64,000 bases of DNA from Nannochloropsis salina CCMP1776. Taxonomy: Eukaryota > Sar > Eustigmatophyceae > Eustigmatales > Monodopsidaceae. The notes under the pieces are model-generated. The model was given only the letters and a program-made list of their open reading frames with translations. It searched no databases and was not told the DNA's origin. The stretch lies in the NCBI GenBank assembly GCA_004565275.1, contig SDOX01000011.1, positions 767,881 through 831,880 on the forward strand, read 5' to 3'. Of the stretch, positions 32,499 through 44,106 are shown one piece after another (positions within the stretch are counted from its first letter, which is position 1; each line of letters opens with the position of its first letter). The position numbers and the translations under genes are program-made.

Positions 32499-35400
32499 AT
32501 GCCTGACTTAGTAGTCAGGCTATCGAAGATAGTGCGGTTACTCTGGCAGGCTTTTCCCTTGTGCTTGCTCTTGTGCGTAGGAACTTGGAGATGCGTGGGC
32601 GTTGTGGCATTTGTATTGCCTTCTGCTACGAAGGACATCGATCATCGCCTTGCATATGAGTTATCTAGCACCTCCAAGCGCTTCAATTGGGCTCTTTGCA
32701 CATTGAAAACGTGGAGCCCGGGTTATATCCAAGATGACGATAATCGACCACCTTCTCCCTCGAAAAGGGGGAGAAAAGGTTGTCGGAATCCTACACCTTC
32801 TCATTCTAACACACGAGTCATGGCAGACCTTCAAGACCGTAGAATATCCAAGAATACATATGGGAAAGCAATCGATGTTGGAATAGGTAAAAAAGATTGG
32901 GTCAAATCGTTCGAGCATCTTCAGGGTTTGACCGTCCGGCTCTCATCGGACTACGAGGCTGCTTTTTCCACTTGCCACGCTGCTCAGCGTCCTTTTGAGT
33001 GTCTAAGCTTGTTGAGGTACATGATTAAAGACGGTCTTCCCCGCAGACCGCAATGGTACGCGAGTACGGCACAGTTGTCCATCCACTTGAGGAACTGGAT
33101 TACGGCCTTGGATACGTATGTGCTCTTTGAGCGGAAAGAGGAGGTACGTGGTGTGGGAGAATGCCTCGCGCTGGCTGCTCTGTCTTTAATTGCGATCTTC
33201 ATGCTTTTTAATCGACACGTGGCAAAATGGCCGTTTGCTTTGGAAGTGCAGCTACAGTAGTTGCTCTAAGATTCGTGCAGAGAGTCAATGACGACTAACC
33301 AATGCGATCCCAACCCATAACTTTCACTCGCCAATATACAACATAACAGTTTGAGCCTTCATGTACATCGACGCGCAACTTACTGATATCTGCATTGCAA
33401 GCATCGAGCGAGCTCGGGAAAGGAAATAGGGCAGTGAGAGTGTTCGAGAAAGCCACACAAACGATGGTGCCTCCGCTGGCTACTAAACCCGCCGCTGTTT
33501 ACGTTCTCCGAGCGTGCTTTCGCGCAGCGGCGTATGACATTGGGCTTCCATTTGCGCGCCTTATACTGACTGACTCTCCTATCCGCACTACGCAAAACTC
33601 CACTGACTTCGTACTCGACATATCGACCGTAAATACGGCCATTTCTCTTCTCGCAAAGGCCAATTGCGTTGATGAGGCTTTGGCCGCCGTTGAACGCACC
33701 AGCACCTGCTGGGGTTTGACTCCAGACATTTACACGTATGGTGCAGTGATTGAGGGGCTCGCAGCTCCCGGAGGGAACCTAGATGAAGCCCTGGCCCTTG
33801 TTCGATACATGGTTGCCGCCCAGAGCATTGCGCCCAACGTGGTGATCTGCAATATTCTGGTGCAAGCATGCTGCCGGGCTGGTCGATTGCAGGAAGCCTG
33901 GGACCTGTTTCAAGCCATTCCAACATTAGAGAGGAGTGTTCATCGAACTCAACCTTTGTGGTCGCTCGCCACGCGAGAAGGCGATGTCGTCGTCGTGGAG
34001 GGGCTTTTGGAAGAACTTGCACGAGCTAGGGAGGCGCAGCTTAATCAGCAATCCCACACGAAATCTCGTACTTTGCCTGCCGCAAAAGATTTCCTCAGCA
34101 AATCATGCTACCACGCCTCATTGTGCAATCTCGCCAGGCTGGGACTGAGCGATCACGCAGAACGCCTGGCCGGCCTATGTAAGCCTGTAGACGGGAAGCC
34201 CCCGACACCCATGACATTTTACGCATTGGTCGCAGCATGCGAAAAATCAGGTCACCATGAGCGTGTTCTACATTGGTTTCAAGAGATGTTGTGCGCGAAA
34301 GTCGAGCCAGACCCCCTGCGGTATGGCATGGCTCTCAAAGCATGTGAGGTACTCGGCCGTTGGCAGTCCGGGCTGGCTTTGATGTTGAGAATGCGGGACA
34401 GTGGGCTGGCGATGGACCCCTTACTGTGGAAGCGCCTTTTTTTGCTACTTGGTCGTGAGGCTCGTGGCAAAGAAGCGTTGGATTTGGTGCAAGACATGGA
34501 AAGCAGAGGCTCGAAGCTGGAGCCGATATGTTACGAGGCCACCGTCACCGCTCTTTCGAGGATGGGCGACAAGATGCAATGCGTGCGAAAGCTTATGCTG
34601 TATGAGGAGGAGAGACACATGCCTATGGGTCGAGGAGCTTACACATCGGCAATCGCGGCATGCAGGGACACGAAAGATGCCGAGTTGGCTTTGAAACTGT
34701 ATCAACGCATGAAAGGCAGGGGGAATGAGGCCCCATCCACGGTGACGCGCGCTGCTCTACTGGATGTGTTGGTCGCAGCTGGAGGAGCGAACTTCCTTCA
34801 GTGGGCGGGAGAGGTCGCTTCCGAGCAAGAAGCGAGTGGAGAGGTGGTCCCGACGCACATGTTGGGCAACATGGTCCTGGCTTCAATCGCGCGATCTACC
34901 GACGTTTCCGGTGAAGCAGGTTTCAAGAAAGCTTTGGAGTATTTCCGATCTTTATGGGGGTCTCGCCAAGATCCTGCACTACCCTTACCATGGACACTTT
35001 GCAACGCGGCTCTGCGGGCTTGTGCGCGCCTGGGAGAGTCTCAACTGGCATTGGAAGTGCTTTATACCATGCGGACCATGAAAGCTCCTGTTGATGTGGT
35101 TATGTTTGGCTGTGTGTTAACATCATGTGCTGTGGCTGGAGAGTGGAAGGAAGCTTTTTTGTTGCTGAAAGATATGGAGCGCACCGCTAAAGCTGCAGAG
35201 ATGGCGGGCTTGGACTTGAGTGACATCGTCCGGCCAAATCTTGTCTGCTACACTTCCGTCATAACCGCACTCCAGCAGGGACAACAGTGGCAGAAGGCCT
35301 TGCACCTGCTTGTGCACATGCTTAGCTCGGGTCCAGTTCCTGACGTCCAAGTATTCAATGCAGTCATGAGTGCTTGTGCCAACGCCGGAGAGACTCACAT

Positions 35401-36589
35401 GGCTCTGAAAGTTTTCCAGGCTATGCAAGCAAATGGTGTAGCGCCTGATGCCGTGACATATGCGACGGCAATCGTTGCATGTTGGCGGGGGGATGAGTGG
35501 CGCCGGGCGTTAGAGATTCTGCAGCGCATGAAGGCGGACGGTTTTTCCCCCAATATGATAACAGTGACCCTGGTTATCGACGCCCTCGACAAGAGTCGCA
35601 AATTTGATCTGGCCGTCCATGTGTTCGAATCCAGTGTAGTAGGGTATATTCGCTCGGAAGACTACGAAATGGAATCTGATGGGCCTGGCATGCTTGTAGA
35701 TTTGCATGTAAGTGGTGAATTCTATCATTTCTAGGTCTTTGGTGGAAATATGGGAGTCCAGAATTGGAAACTTGACGTCTCTTTTTTTCGTGTCGTGCTT
35801 GTCATGCAAGAAGCTGAAGGCTCAACACATCCAAAATTGCTCAAAATCTCCGCCAGGGATATACACAACCAGTAGCGCGAGCTGCGGTCAGGGCAGGGCT
35901 GAAGCGATTGTGTCAAATGTATGAACAGACGGGCAAGCGCGAGGGAGTCATCAAAGATTTTATCTTCATAACTGGCGTAGGGCGCAATAGGTAAGGAATG
36001 TGTCGTCACATTGTAATCATCCTGTCGAGCACTAAATGTCGAGCCTCGCGGAAAGGTGGAATACAGATCCAGTTGTATTTCGATAGATTAAAATTGCTAG
36101 GTTTTTATCACGATATCTTGGTCATTGCCGCCCGAAATTATGCGCTAATGTCATATTAAACTTGAATTAGATGACTGTCTTTCCTGGACCGAACGGGTGC
36201 ATTGCTAACAACTTCCATTTTAAAATTCAGCGAGATGCCTTTTGAGCCAGTCCTTCGTCCAGCTATGCAGCGGATGTTAAATGAAGATTTCGATCCGCCA
36301 TTGCCATGTGAAACTGCAGAGAATAATCCCGGGCGTTTGGTTGTGCGAGCTCATGACCTAGTTGAATGGTTGAGTGCGCAGGTAAGCCGCATGTCATGAG
36401 CGACTGTCGTAGAAGGGTAGTCATGACACCCTGCAAATGTCGTAACCTTACGTACCTCGCCACGTCTTTATCCATATCGTTTAGTCTCAGAAGAAACTTT
36501 TGTCGCCAGCAGAGATGTCAGGAATATTGAAACTACGAAGCGCTGAACAGCTGGATGATACTTTTCAAGACTTCAAAAATAGCCGTTAG
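32499..36589 (+). CDS. Plastid pentatricopeptide repeat protein with C-terminal SMR domain
   Basis: Five exons, 32499-33143, 33350-35707, 35857-35990, 36231-36381 and 36491-36589, join in phases 0, 0, 2 and 0 and give 1,128 aa. The start gives a signal peptide followed by VVAFVLPS, a plastid ASAF-like site. Residues about 250-980 are tandem 35-residue PPR helices; VTYATAIVACWRGDEWRRAL is a representative unit. The SMR domain is built only after splicing. It runs from LVDLHGYTQPVARAAVRAGL through FIFITGVGRNS to VLRPAMQRML and NPGRLVV, with the DLH and TGxG motifs present. PPR-SMR proteins bind and sometimes cut organelle RNA, and act in plastid gene expression and signalling (GUN1, pTAC2 and SOT1 in plants). 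The RNA target is unknown. Confidence 0.9.
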
Positions 36590-37633
36590 GAGGTGCGCGG
36601 CTCGTCATGAATGAGGCCGGCCCAGCGCAGTAGGCGACAGCGAAAGCTCTATCGCTGTAAATATTCTGTAATTTAATTTTGTCCACCTTTGTTTTATCTC
36701 GAATTGTAAGAATCAATGATCTTGAGCAAGGTTGACTGGCGGATAGCTTTCCTCAACGTCCCTTATTTACGTTTTGCATCATTTGATTAAAATCTGTAAC
36801 GCACGCGGGTGGCACCATTTTCAACCTATATAGGTTAAAGCACGCACAGTCATATCTCTATCGATTTCTACCTGCACAGCCTCATCCCTCGTATTTTTTG
36901 TCTCTTGTTGAATGTGTTTTCCTGGGTGATGACTGCTTGCTGCCGTGGCCAGCGCATGCTGCTCAAAGATGCACACGTGGCCTCGTTTTTGCTCTCCACA
37001 CCGACTGCAGCGGTAGCTCGGACGATGTGAAGGGCGTTTTTTAATAGAAACACAATACAGCATGGTTATTATTTACGAAACACTGAGCGCTTCAGTGCCG
37101 TTTGACTCGCATTCCCGTGTAGCGTGCTACTGGGTGGAAAGTTATAGAAGCGAGTAATACAAATGTGGAATGTGGTGAGATATGAAAAATAGGTATCTAG
37201 ATGACGAGATTTCACCTTAGATTCCCCCCCATCTTCTAGGGAAAAATGCTTTATTTTTTAAGAGCTTTATGCATGTAGAAAAGTGCCGTTGCACGATACG
37301 GGATCGTGCTTTTACGTTCCGTCGCCGCTACGTTCCAGTCCGGCGAGGTGAGAGGACAGCCTTTTCTCTTAGAGTGAGTGGCCGCATTTTTCCCATGGGT
37401 ACCTTGCATGACATTCCATATATGTGATTATGTCAAATTAGGGAGCAATCCCTGCTCTGGGACGAGCGGGCATGAGTGTGAGAGCCTCCACACCCTGCAT
37501 CCCACAACTTTATCGGGTCCGAGTCGGTGCTCGCTTCACGGAAACGTAAGGGAAAGAATTCATAGAGAGAGACGAATGCACACGGCAGAAAGGGAGACTT
37601 ACACGCCTCGTTCCCCTTCTGGTCTTCCAAGCT
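36590..37633. other. Intergenic region
   Basis: About 1 kb between convergent genes. It is AT-rich on the left. A 112-residue plus-strand ORF at 37378-37716 partly overlaps the next gene antisense and is probably a shadow. Confidence 0.45.
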
Positions 37634-38027
37634 CTACTGCTGAGCTAATTCCAGGCCAGTTTCTGACTGGCTTGTCTCCTTTACCTTCGGGCACCACGCT
37701 TGCTCATAGGCTCTGAGGGAGGTGACCACCTTTTCCATAATTGCATGGATGTCATTGCGAGCACCCTTACCCACAGTGAAGAATCGCACACGCTCGGATT
37801 GTATCGGTTTTAAAGGGCCTGCTTCTATTAGATGCCATGCTAGGAGTGACACTGTAAGAAAAGTCTAGCCCCAATATTGCGCCTAATCACGAATGGCTTA
37901 CAAAATATTAATGACGCACCTTACGCGTGGCAGTGCTTGCAAGACATTCAGTGGTAGCTGTGATCGTGTATTTGGACACCTTATTCGACAAGGACCTAGC
38001 ACGCAGGATGTGTGAGGACACTGACAT
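37634..38027 (-). CDS. Putative 106-residue protein, unrecognised
   Basis: Two exons, 38027-37925 and 37851-37634, join in phase 1. The donor is GTAAGG, the acceptor is CTTTTCTTACAG and the intron is 73 bases. The N-terminus is rich in Ser, Arg and Thr (SSHILRARSLSNKVSKYT) and lacks acidic residues for about 25 positions, as in mitochondrial presequences. The second exon reads like a real protein, with VRFFTVGKGARNDIHAIMEK and SLRAYEQAW. A second donor-like GTAAAG after WCPK leaves open a different C-terminus. I do not recognise a family. Confidence 0.45.
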
Positions 38028-38187
38028 AATGAAGTGAGCATCGGGAAGGACGGAACAAGAGGTAACTACATTCTTTCTTTGTCATTGTAAACTCTTTGTA
38101 CATTACTTGCATTGCAATTCCCATCTTTATCTTCCTGTCCCGTCATCCATACATATACATGTATAATATGCGCCCTATCCAAAGTCC

Positions 38188-40029
38188 TCAACGACTATCT
38201 TCATCCGACAATTCAATAATTTCTTTCGTACCGGTCGTAGACTGTCGGGCTTCGCCTAGACTGTCTGTGAACCTGTCACACAAGAACATGAACTGTCGAT
38301 GTCCAGGGCTTCCTTCGTGCTTTCCACTTTTTCCATTGCCTTCCATAGTCTGTGACTTCCTTACTGACGGCAAAGGTGCTGGGTCTTGTTTTTCCCAAAG
38401 ATGATCATATTCGATCTGGCAAAGGTGCAAAAGCCTCATAAATTCCTGCGCACCAGGGGGCTCGCAAGACAATAAAATTGGAAGGTGTGGTTTGGTGATT
38501 GGCTTCCCAATTTCCTTTTTGCAATCGGCCGTTCGCGCGCCGGGCTCTGTTTGTCCTCTTGTTTCATCAGCCCCACTGCCTCCTGCGGCCGGCACCTTCA
38601 AGGTAAAAACTCCCTCAAGACTCGCCAGTCGCGGGGGGAGCCTTTTCATCACTGTGTCCGCCGCGGCGCGATCTTCGATCACCAGGTTGCTGAAGGCAAC
38701 CGCGCTCAAACCCAATACCTGCGAGACGAGCTCGTCGGAAAGGCGTGCCTCAACGTCGGGTCCTGCCCCGTCACTGACATGGACAGTAATGCGAAGGCCG
38801 GATCGAGTATTTCTAGCGCGTGATATGGACGTAACCACGCCTTTCACTTTTAAGTGCTGGCCCGGGAGGTGCCCACAGACATCCGCCAACGTCACGCCGG
38901 GCCACTCTCCGGAGAAAGTCGTTAGGTTGCCTTGGGATTGCGAGGCCGTTGAAGGCATCCCGGGGGAGGACGCCAAGGAGTGAGGGCCATGGAAAGACGG
39001 GGCCTTCTTATCCTCACTCCCCGACCGCGACCTTCGTGGCGTGGGTTTTTCCCCATTGGATCCTTGCGCCCCTTCAGGAGAGTTGGATGCCGGACCATCG
39101 GCCCTCTTCCGTTTTGATCCCCTCTCGACCACGCCGTCTTCAAGTACGCTGCAAAACCCACGCGTTTCCGGTGAGATACAGTTCAGATGGTTTTGGTTGG
39201 CTCGCCCTTGACCTCGCGGTGCATTAGTGCCTTGCGTCTCCGATAGTGCAAGCTGGTAATACTCCGATGGAACGTCGACTCTTGTCCAATCAATATCGTC
39301 GTTGAACGAGCCCCTTGGATGTCCTACGGGAAGGTTTAAACTTGTACTTTCTCTCAGTCTATTCTCATGGAATGCCCCCCCCTTTTCCCCTGCGACGCTG
39401 CATTCGCGATTGGCGTCGCTGCCCACGCCGACGAGCGGAGGCGGAGGTGAGGGAAGTAGTGGCTTGCGCTCATCGTGCTCTGCACGTGCCTGCCCGATCG
39501 ACAGCCCTCGATTAGAAAGCTGATCCAGACTTATACGCAGGCCGCCACCCAGCACTTGAACTGTTTCTCGCGTCAAAAGAAGCATACCTTCTTTTATTTG
39601 TACATTCAGCAGCGCAATCTTGCAGCCCAGCGCCGTGGAAATACGTAGCTCGGGGATTGGGCGGTACTCGAGGCCAAGTACTTGCTGGTGTCCATCCGAC
39701 AATGCCAAAAGCAGGCACCGGTTTCGGTCTCCCTCTTTGTGCCTAGTCGCGTCCGGAGCTCCAATGTTCTTAATGGCGTCCACCTGCACCACAAGTGGAC
39801 CTGCAATTCGCTTGTTTCGAGACAGTGCGAAATCTGGCGGAAAGCAGCCTGCACCTGAATCCCGTATGTTCGAGTGCAAAAAACATTCATAAACCCTGTC
39901 GAAGTATTTAGCGTCCTCACCCTCTATACTTGTCAAAGAATTGATGGATATCTGAATATTTTGCTGGCATTCTGCCAACCACTTCGCTTGCAATCGTAAA
40001 CCGAGGCCGGCAAGAGAAACCCCGATCAT
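38188..40029 (-). CDS. RMI1: RecQ-mediated genome instability protein 1
   Basis: This is a single-exon, 613-aa protein from the ATG at 40029. The N-terminal 190 residues match RMI1: a helical start with KWLAECQQ and an OB fold containing LVVQVDAIKNI, LLLALSDGHQQVLGLEYRPIPEL and LLLTRETVQVLGGG. The middle 200 residues are polar and probably disordered. A second OB-like fold follows (VKGVVTSISRARNTRSGLRI to LEGVFTLK, about residues 395-490), as in the C-terminal domain of animal RMI1. RMI1 holds topoisomerase III and a RecQ (BLM-type) helicase together in the complex that dissolves double Holliday junctions. The C-terminal EIIELSDEDSR is acidic and resembles a SUMO-interaction motif. Confidence 0.85.
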   Translation of the reverse strand: MIGVSLAGLGLRLQAKWLAECQQNIQISINSLTSIEGEDAKYFDRVYECFLHSNIRDSGAGCFPPDFALSRNKRIAGPLVVQVDAIKNIGAPDATRHKEGDRNRCLLLALSDGHQQVLGLEYRPIPELRISTALGCKIALLNVQIKEGMLLLTRETVQVLGGGLRISLDQLSNRGLSIGQARAEHDERKPLLPSPPPPLVGVGSDANRECSVAGEKGGAFHENRLRESTSLNLPVGHPRGSFNDDIDWTRVDVPSEYYQLALSETQGTNAPRGQGRANQNHLNCISPETRGFCSVLEDGVVERGSKRKRADGPASNSPEGAQGSNGEKPTPRRSRSGSEDKKAPSFHGPHSLASSPGMPSTASQSQGNLTTFSGEWPGVTLADVCGHLPGQHLKVKGVVTSISRARNTRSGLRITVHVSDGAGPDVEARLSDELVSQVLGLSAVAFSNLVIEDRAAADTVMKRLPPRLASLEGVFTLKVPAAGGSGADETRGQTEPGARTADCKKEIGKPITKPHLPILLSCEPPGAQEFMRLLHLCQIEYDHLWEKQDPAPLPSVRKSQTMEGNGKSGKHEGSPGHRQFMFLCDRFTDSLGEARQSTTGTKEIIELSDEDSR

Positions 40030-41325
40030 GGTTTTGTAACAGAGCAATGATTAATTGCGTGGCTTCGACGATAAGGTGCAAATGTCGATGCCCATAGTCA
40101 TGAGGTACGACCTGCTAATTTTGTGTTTGTTTTATTTTGTGGTTATTTAGAGTGGATGTAGCACGACTACTGTGGGCATCATAGGCGGGAAAGCTGAACC
40201 TCCTCCAGCCCAGTTCCTCTTGGGCATGCATGCTTGCACGTCGGTGTACGTAATTGTCGAAAACAGAGTGACTTAGCACTTAAAATCCTGGACGAGTAGC
40301 ACACAAGAGCGGAGCCATAATTTGGATGCATGTCTTCGCCGGTTAGACAGGGACCAAGGACAGGGGGGATGTGTTGGAAGGTCAATGGTTTGTTTGCTCA
40401 GCGTGTTCGTCGTGGTGACCGCATTAACGACGCTAGTCTTGAACGAGAGATTGGGCAGTACTACGCAGACGCAATTGATGGTAGAGAGGAACACACCCAC
40501 CGAGGTGGCGAATGCATGCATGCTACTTAATGAAGTGAGAGGTTTGGTCCAGCACGTAAGCAAAGCCCGAAAGGGGCCTGCGCTCCCCTTCTTCCAGCGA
40601 GAGCAGCGAGGGGAGAATCCCCCCAAAAAAAAATTTCGTCGCCTCGGTTGTGTTCACGGTGTCTATAGAACGAAGCTGTCAAGTCCTCTTCCGGTCCATC
40701 CTCGCTTTCTACCGGAGAAGAGGCGATGGTGGAGGAGGGAATGAGGGAGGGTGGACAGCATGTTACCCGCTCCAAGACACCTGCGACAGCCCCGCCACAT
40801 GCGCGCATCACTTCTTCAAAGAGGGTTCGACCCCTTTGACCCGAAAGAGCACATGGTCCAAATGCCTCACGTCCGCTTCATTTTCAATTCCATCCTCCAG
40901 GACACCCGCACGTGACGGCGTAGAAATCGGGTACCACGGTTGAAGACCAGGCGGAGGAAGAAGAAGCAGAGATGGAAGATGGCGAGGAGGGAAGTCAACC
41001 CATGACATGAAGCGAATTATGACATTTTTAATTGGGAGACGACAGTGATAGAAAGGCAGGGATGGACTGGAGAGGAAAGGCGTGCCTCTACTATGGAGAA
41101 CAGGACCAATATAGCACGAAGAGAAAGGGAACATAGAAGGCGTCCGACATCTTGTGAACGATTCCATTCATATTTATCCCTTTCCAAACCTGCCAATGTA
41201 TTACATTCCTAATTTAAGTCATTGCGCTGGCTTGTTTCGAGGATCCTGGAATCAGCACGATCTTGCGGGTTGCGACGGAAAGGGTGCGGGGAATGGTGGA
41301 ATGCGGTGATGCGAGGTTGGAATGA
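40030..41325. other. Intergenic region with weak ORFs
   Basis: Minus-strand ORFs at 40808-41167 and 40527-40811 have acidic, fairly protein-like translations but are in different frames and match nothing I know. A plus-strand ORF at 40322-40744 has one hydrophobic segment. I assign no gene. Confidence 0.35.
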
Positions 41326-41990
41326 CAGAAACGTGACAATAGTCCCGCCTGTCCTTCTCAATTTCTTCCAAGAAAAATCGAAAAGACAAGAGCCTAGCTT
41401 CATATATATTGTGGTTGAATCAATAACGGCTAACCGACTACTCGTCAGCCGGGAAGACAGATTCAAGTAGGAATCACTCGTTGTGATTCGCTCCCGCATA
41501 CATTTTTCGTACATCACATGAGTACTCGCGTGCTTATACTGGAGAAAATTCAAGGGTACTCGTTGTATCCAAAGCCACTAGTTTTGTCTCTTTATGACTC
41601 GGAGACTCGAACTCGGCCCATTTCTGATGCATGAGAGGCGTCCCAGCAAAACTTGTTCAAATACTTTCTCAAGTCTAGCAAAATGTCCAAATACGAAGCT
41701 CTTTGATAATTTGTCCTGTTCTTCCCCAAAATACCAAGTCAAGAGCAAAGTCTTGGACGAGCTCGTAGACGAGCTCTAAGTGACGGGATTTTCCGGGTAT
41801 TCGGGGGAGGCTTAGACGAAACAGATGCTTCCCTTGCAGGAAAGAACAATGTGAACTTGGTTACATTCTCCTGGTTCTTCTACAGGAAGACGCCGGTCTC
41901 TTCCTTGTTCCCTTTTTTATCACTCAATGAGCTTTCCTCTATAAGCCACGAACTTCATTCGTTATACGAGGCAATATGTTAACCTAATTT
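41326..41990. repeat. Direct repeat, copy 1 (left of the FkbM gene)
   Basis: About 665 bases are repeated in the same orientation at 43466-44106. The copies are nearly identical over most of their length, with a few substitutions and small indels and a more diverged left edge. This copy keeps a 17-base stretch near its right end, between two GTTA tetramers, that copy 2 lacks. A 61-residue ORF (41594-41779) is conserved only because the copies are recent. Confidence 0.9.
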
Positions 41991-42072
41991 CATCATTGCC
42001 AGTTTGCTCCGTATTGAATATAATTGTAATGAAAAGATGTTTAATTAAATTCCATCAAACGAGATACCATTC

Positions 42073-43246
42073 TCACCAGCAGGATTTCTCCTTACAAAAC
42101 CAGAAATCAATTTGCACGGCGGAGTCGATTCTCTTGGCTAAGCCAGTCACGTTTTCTTTCGTGTAGAAATCATTGGCAGCCCAAGGGAAGATTTCCAATG
42201 GCCGGCAGTTGAAGCCATGATCTCTCACGAGAGAAACGAATTGATCGATAACACCTTGTCGGTCCTCTAAGCCATGAATAGGCGTCCACCACATTGGTGT
42301 TATTTCGAAAATTATATTTTCGATCATGTTACGCTCCACAAAAGGCATCATGGCCAGCAAAACCCTATATTCAGCTCCTTCCGTATCCACTTTAACCAAT
42401 GATATGTGACTGTTGTACGGCAAGGTTTCTGTTAAAGTGACTGTTTCAACCTGGTAGATGGGGGGCCGTAGTGGTTACGATGAATTTTCCTCACTGATTA
42501 GATGATCTCCTGTTGCCGGGCTACGTCGATAGTCCAAGAGAATATAATCGGTTTGAGTTTTCAAGCAACACCAAATAACTCACCTTTATTAGATCAGCTG
42601 GGTCAGGTGCTTTATCTTCATGCTGTTGCACGGGCCATCGTCCTGCGCAGTCATATTTCGGGTTAAGCTCAAGCGTTCGACCGGATACGTAATCAACGGG
42701 CCGTGGCACTATCGCCCCATGTTTGAAGTCGTTTTTGACGAGCGCATGTTCGATGTGGCGCACACAACTTGGCTGCGGATCAAATGAGACAACTTGCTTG
42801 CAGCCCTCGGAAAGCGTAAGCATACTGTAGAAGCCAGTGTTCGCCCCAATATCAAGTACCAGACCATTGCACTTCGTGGCAGCAATGATGTGATGAAAGG
42901 ATTCCGTGACAGCTTTCTCACCATTGTGGGCTTTTGTTACGTATTCTAGAATTCCGTGGGGATAACCTGGGCTTGCCACGTAAAACTCAGTCTTCAAATG
43001 AGCTGTTGGAGTCGCCAAATGCATGTCTTTGTCCGGTGAATCATTCTCCACGTCTTGCCAGATTTCTTTTTCTAAGATTGCATTGGCTAAGCGACTGGTA
43101 CATTTTCCATTGATTGAGCTCCTCCCGGTACAAGTGGTGTCATCGAAGTGCCACCAAAGTTGTGTGATGAGGAGAAGAAGTAATACGGAGGGAAATGCTA
43201 AAGACCACGCCCTTGTCTTCTCATAGCAATGCCATTTTTTCGGCAT
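42073..43246 (-). CDS. FkbM-type methyltransferase with N-terminal membrane anchor
   Basis: The exons are 43246-42584 and 42450-42073, joined in phase 0 through a 133-base GTGAGT...CCAG intron. The product is 346 aa. A single hydrophobic segment near the N-terminus (SLAFPSVLLLLLITQLWW) after a basic start predicts a type II membrane protein with a lumenal catalytic domain, as in Golgi enzymes. The SAM-binding motif I is GLVLDIGANTGFYSML, VVSFDPQ is motif II, and VKVDTEGAEYRVL is the FkbM signature that begins the second half. FkbM enzymes O-methylate sugars, lipids or small molecules. The ATG at 43246 was preferred because the frame upstream starts only with TTG. The gene lies exactly between two copies of a recent direct repeat. 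Confidence 0.85.
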
Positions 43247-43465
43247 TTTGAAAACGTGAGAGAAAGGTATCTTGAAACCCTGTGAATATTTAATTTGTAG
43301 ACCATAATTATTTGTAGTGTTTAGTTGTCGGGCCCGCGACAAGGACCCGTATGAGCTCCACGACTCACAACAACTGGTTTATCGCTTTTGGCTAGTTTCG
43401 ATATTAACACTCTCACAACGCGTTCACTGAGTTTCCTCGATTATTCATTCATTATTATTATTGAC

Positions 43466-44106
43466 GGGAACGTCACGATAGCCCCGCCTGTCCTTAATTT
43501 CTTCCAAGAAAAATCGAAAAGACAAGAGCCTAGTTTCATATATATTGTGGTTGAATCAATAACGGCTAACCGACTACTCGTCAGCCGGGAAGACAGATTC
43601 AAGTAGGAATCACTCGTTGTGATTCGCTCCCGCATACATTTTTCGTACATCACATGAGTACTCGCGTGCTTATACTGAAGAAAATTCAAGGGTACTCGTT
43701 GTATCCAAAGCCACTAGTTTTGTCTCTTTATGACTCGGAGACTCGAACTCGGCCCATTTCTGATGCATGAGAGGCGTCCCAGCAAAACTTGTTCAAATAC
43801 TTTCTCAAGTCTAGCAAAATGTCCAAATACGAAGCTCTTTGATAATTTGTCCTGTTCTTCCCCAAAATACCAAGTCAAGAGCAAAGTCTTGGACAGGCTC
43901 GTAGACGAGCTCTAAGTGACGGGATTTTCCGGGTATTCGGGGGAGGCTTAGACGAAACAGATGCTTCCCTTGCAGGAAAGAACAATGTGAACTTGGTTAC
44001 ATTCTCCTGGTTCTTCTACAGGAAGACGCCGGTCTCTTCCTTGTTCCCTTTTTTATCACTCAATGAGCTTTCCTCTATAAGCCACGAACTTCATTCGTTA
44101 ACCTAC
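43466..44106. repeat. Direct repeat, copy 2 (right of the FkbM gene)
   Basis: This is the second copy of the segment at 41326-41990, in the same orientation. It lacks 17 bases between GTTA microhomologies near the right end, consistent with a small slippage deletion. A GGGA-type polypurine run starts about 60 bases further right. Confidence 0.9.

Noticed and set aside
40527-41167. Two minus-strand ORFs that look protein-like
   Set aside because: They are in different frames with no convincing intron between them and no recognisable domain.
41594-41640. A tRNA B-box-like GTTCGAGTC on the minus strand, repeated at 43730
   Set aside because: The flanks do not fold into T, anticodon and acceptor stems and no A box fits, so it is not a tRNA. 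A SINE origin has no further support.
41326-44106. The direct repeats read as long terminal repeats of a retroelement
   Set aside because: The interior holds an ordinary spliced methyltransferase gene on the opposite strand. There is no gag or pol remnant, no primer-binding site and no clear target-site duplication.
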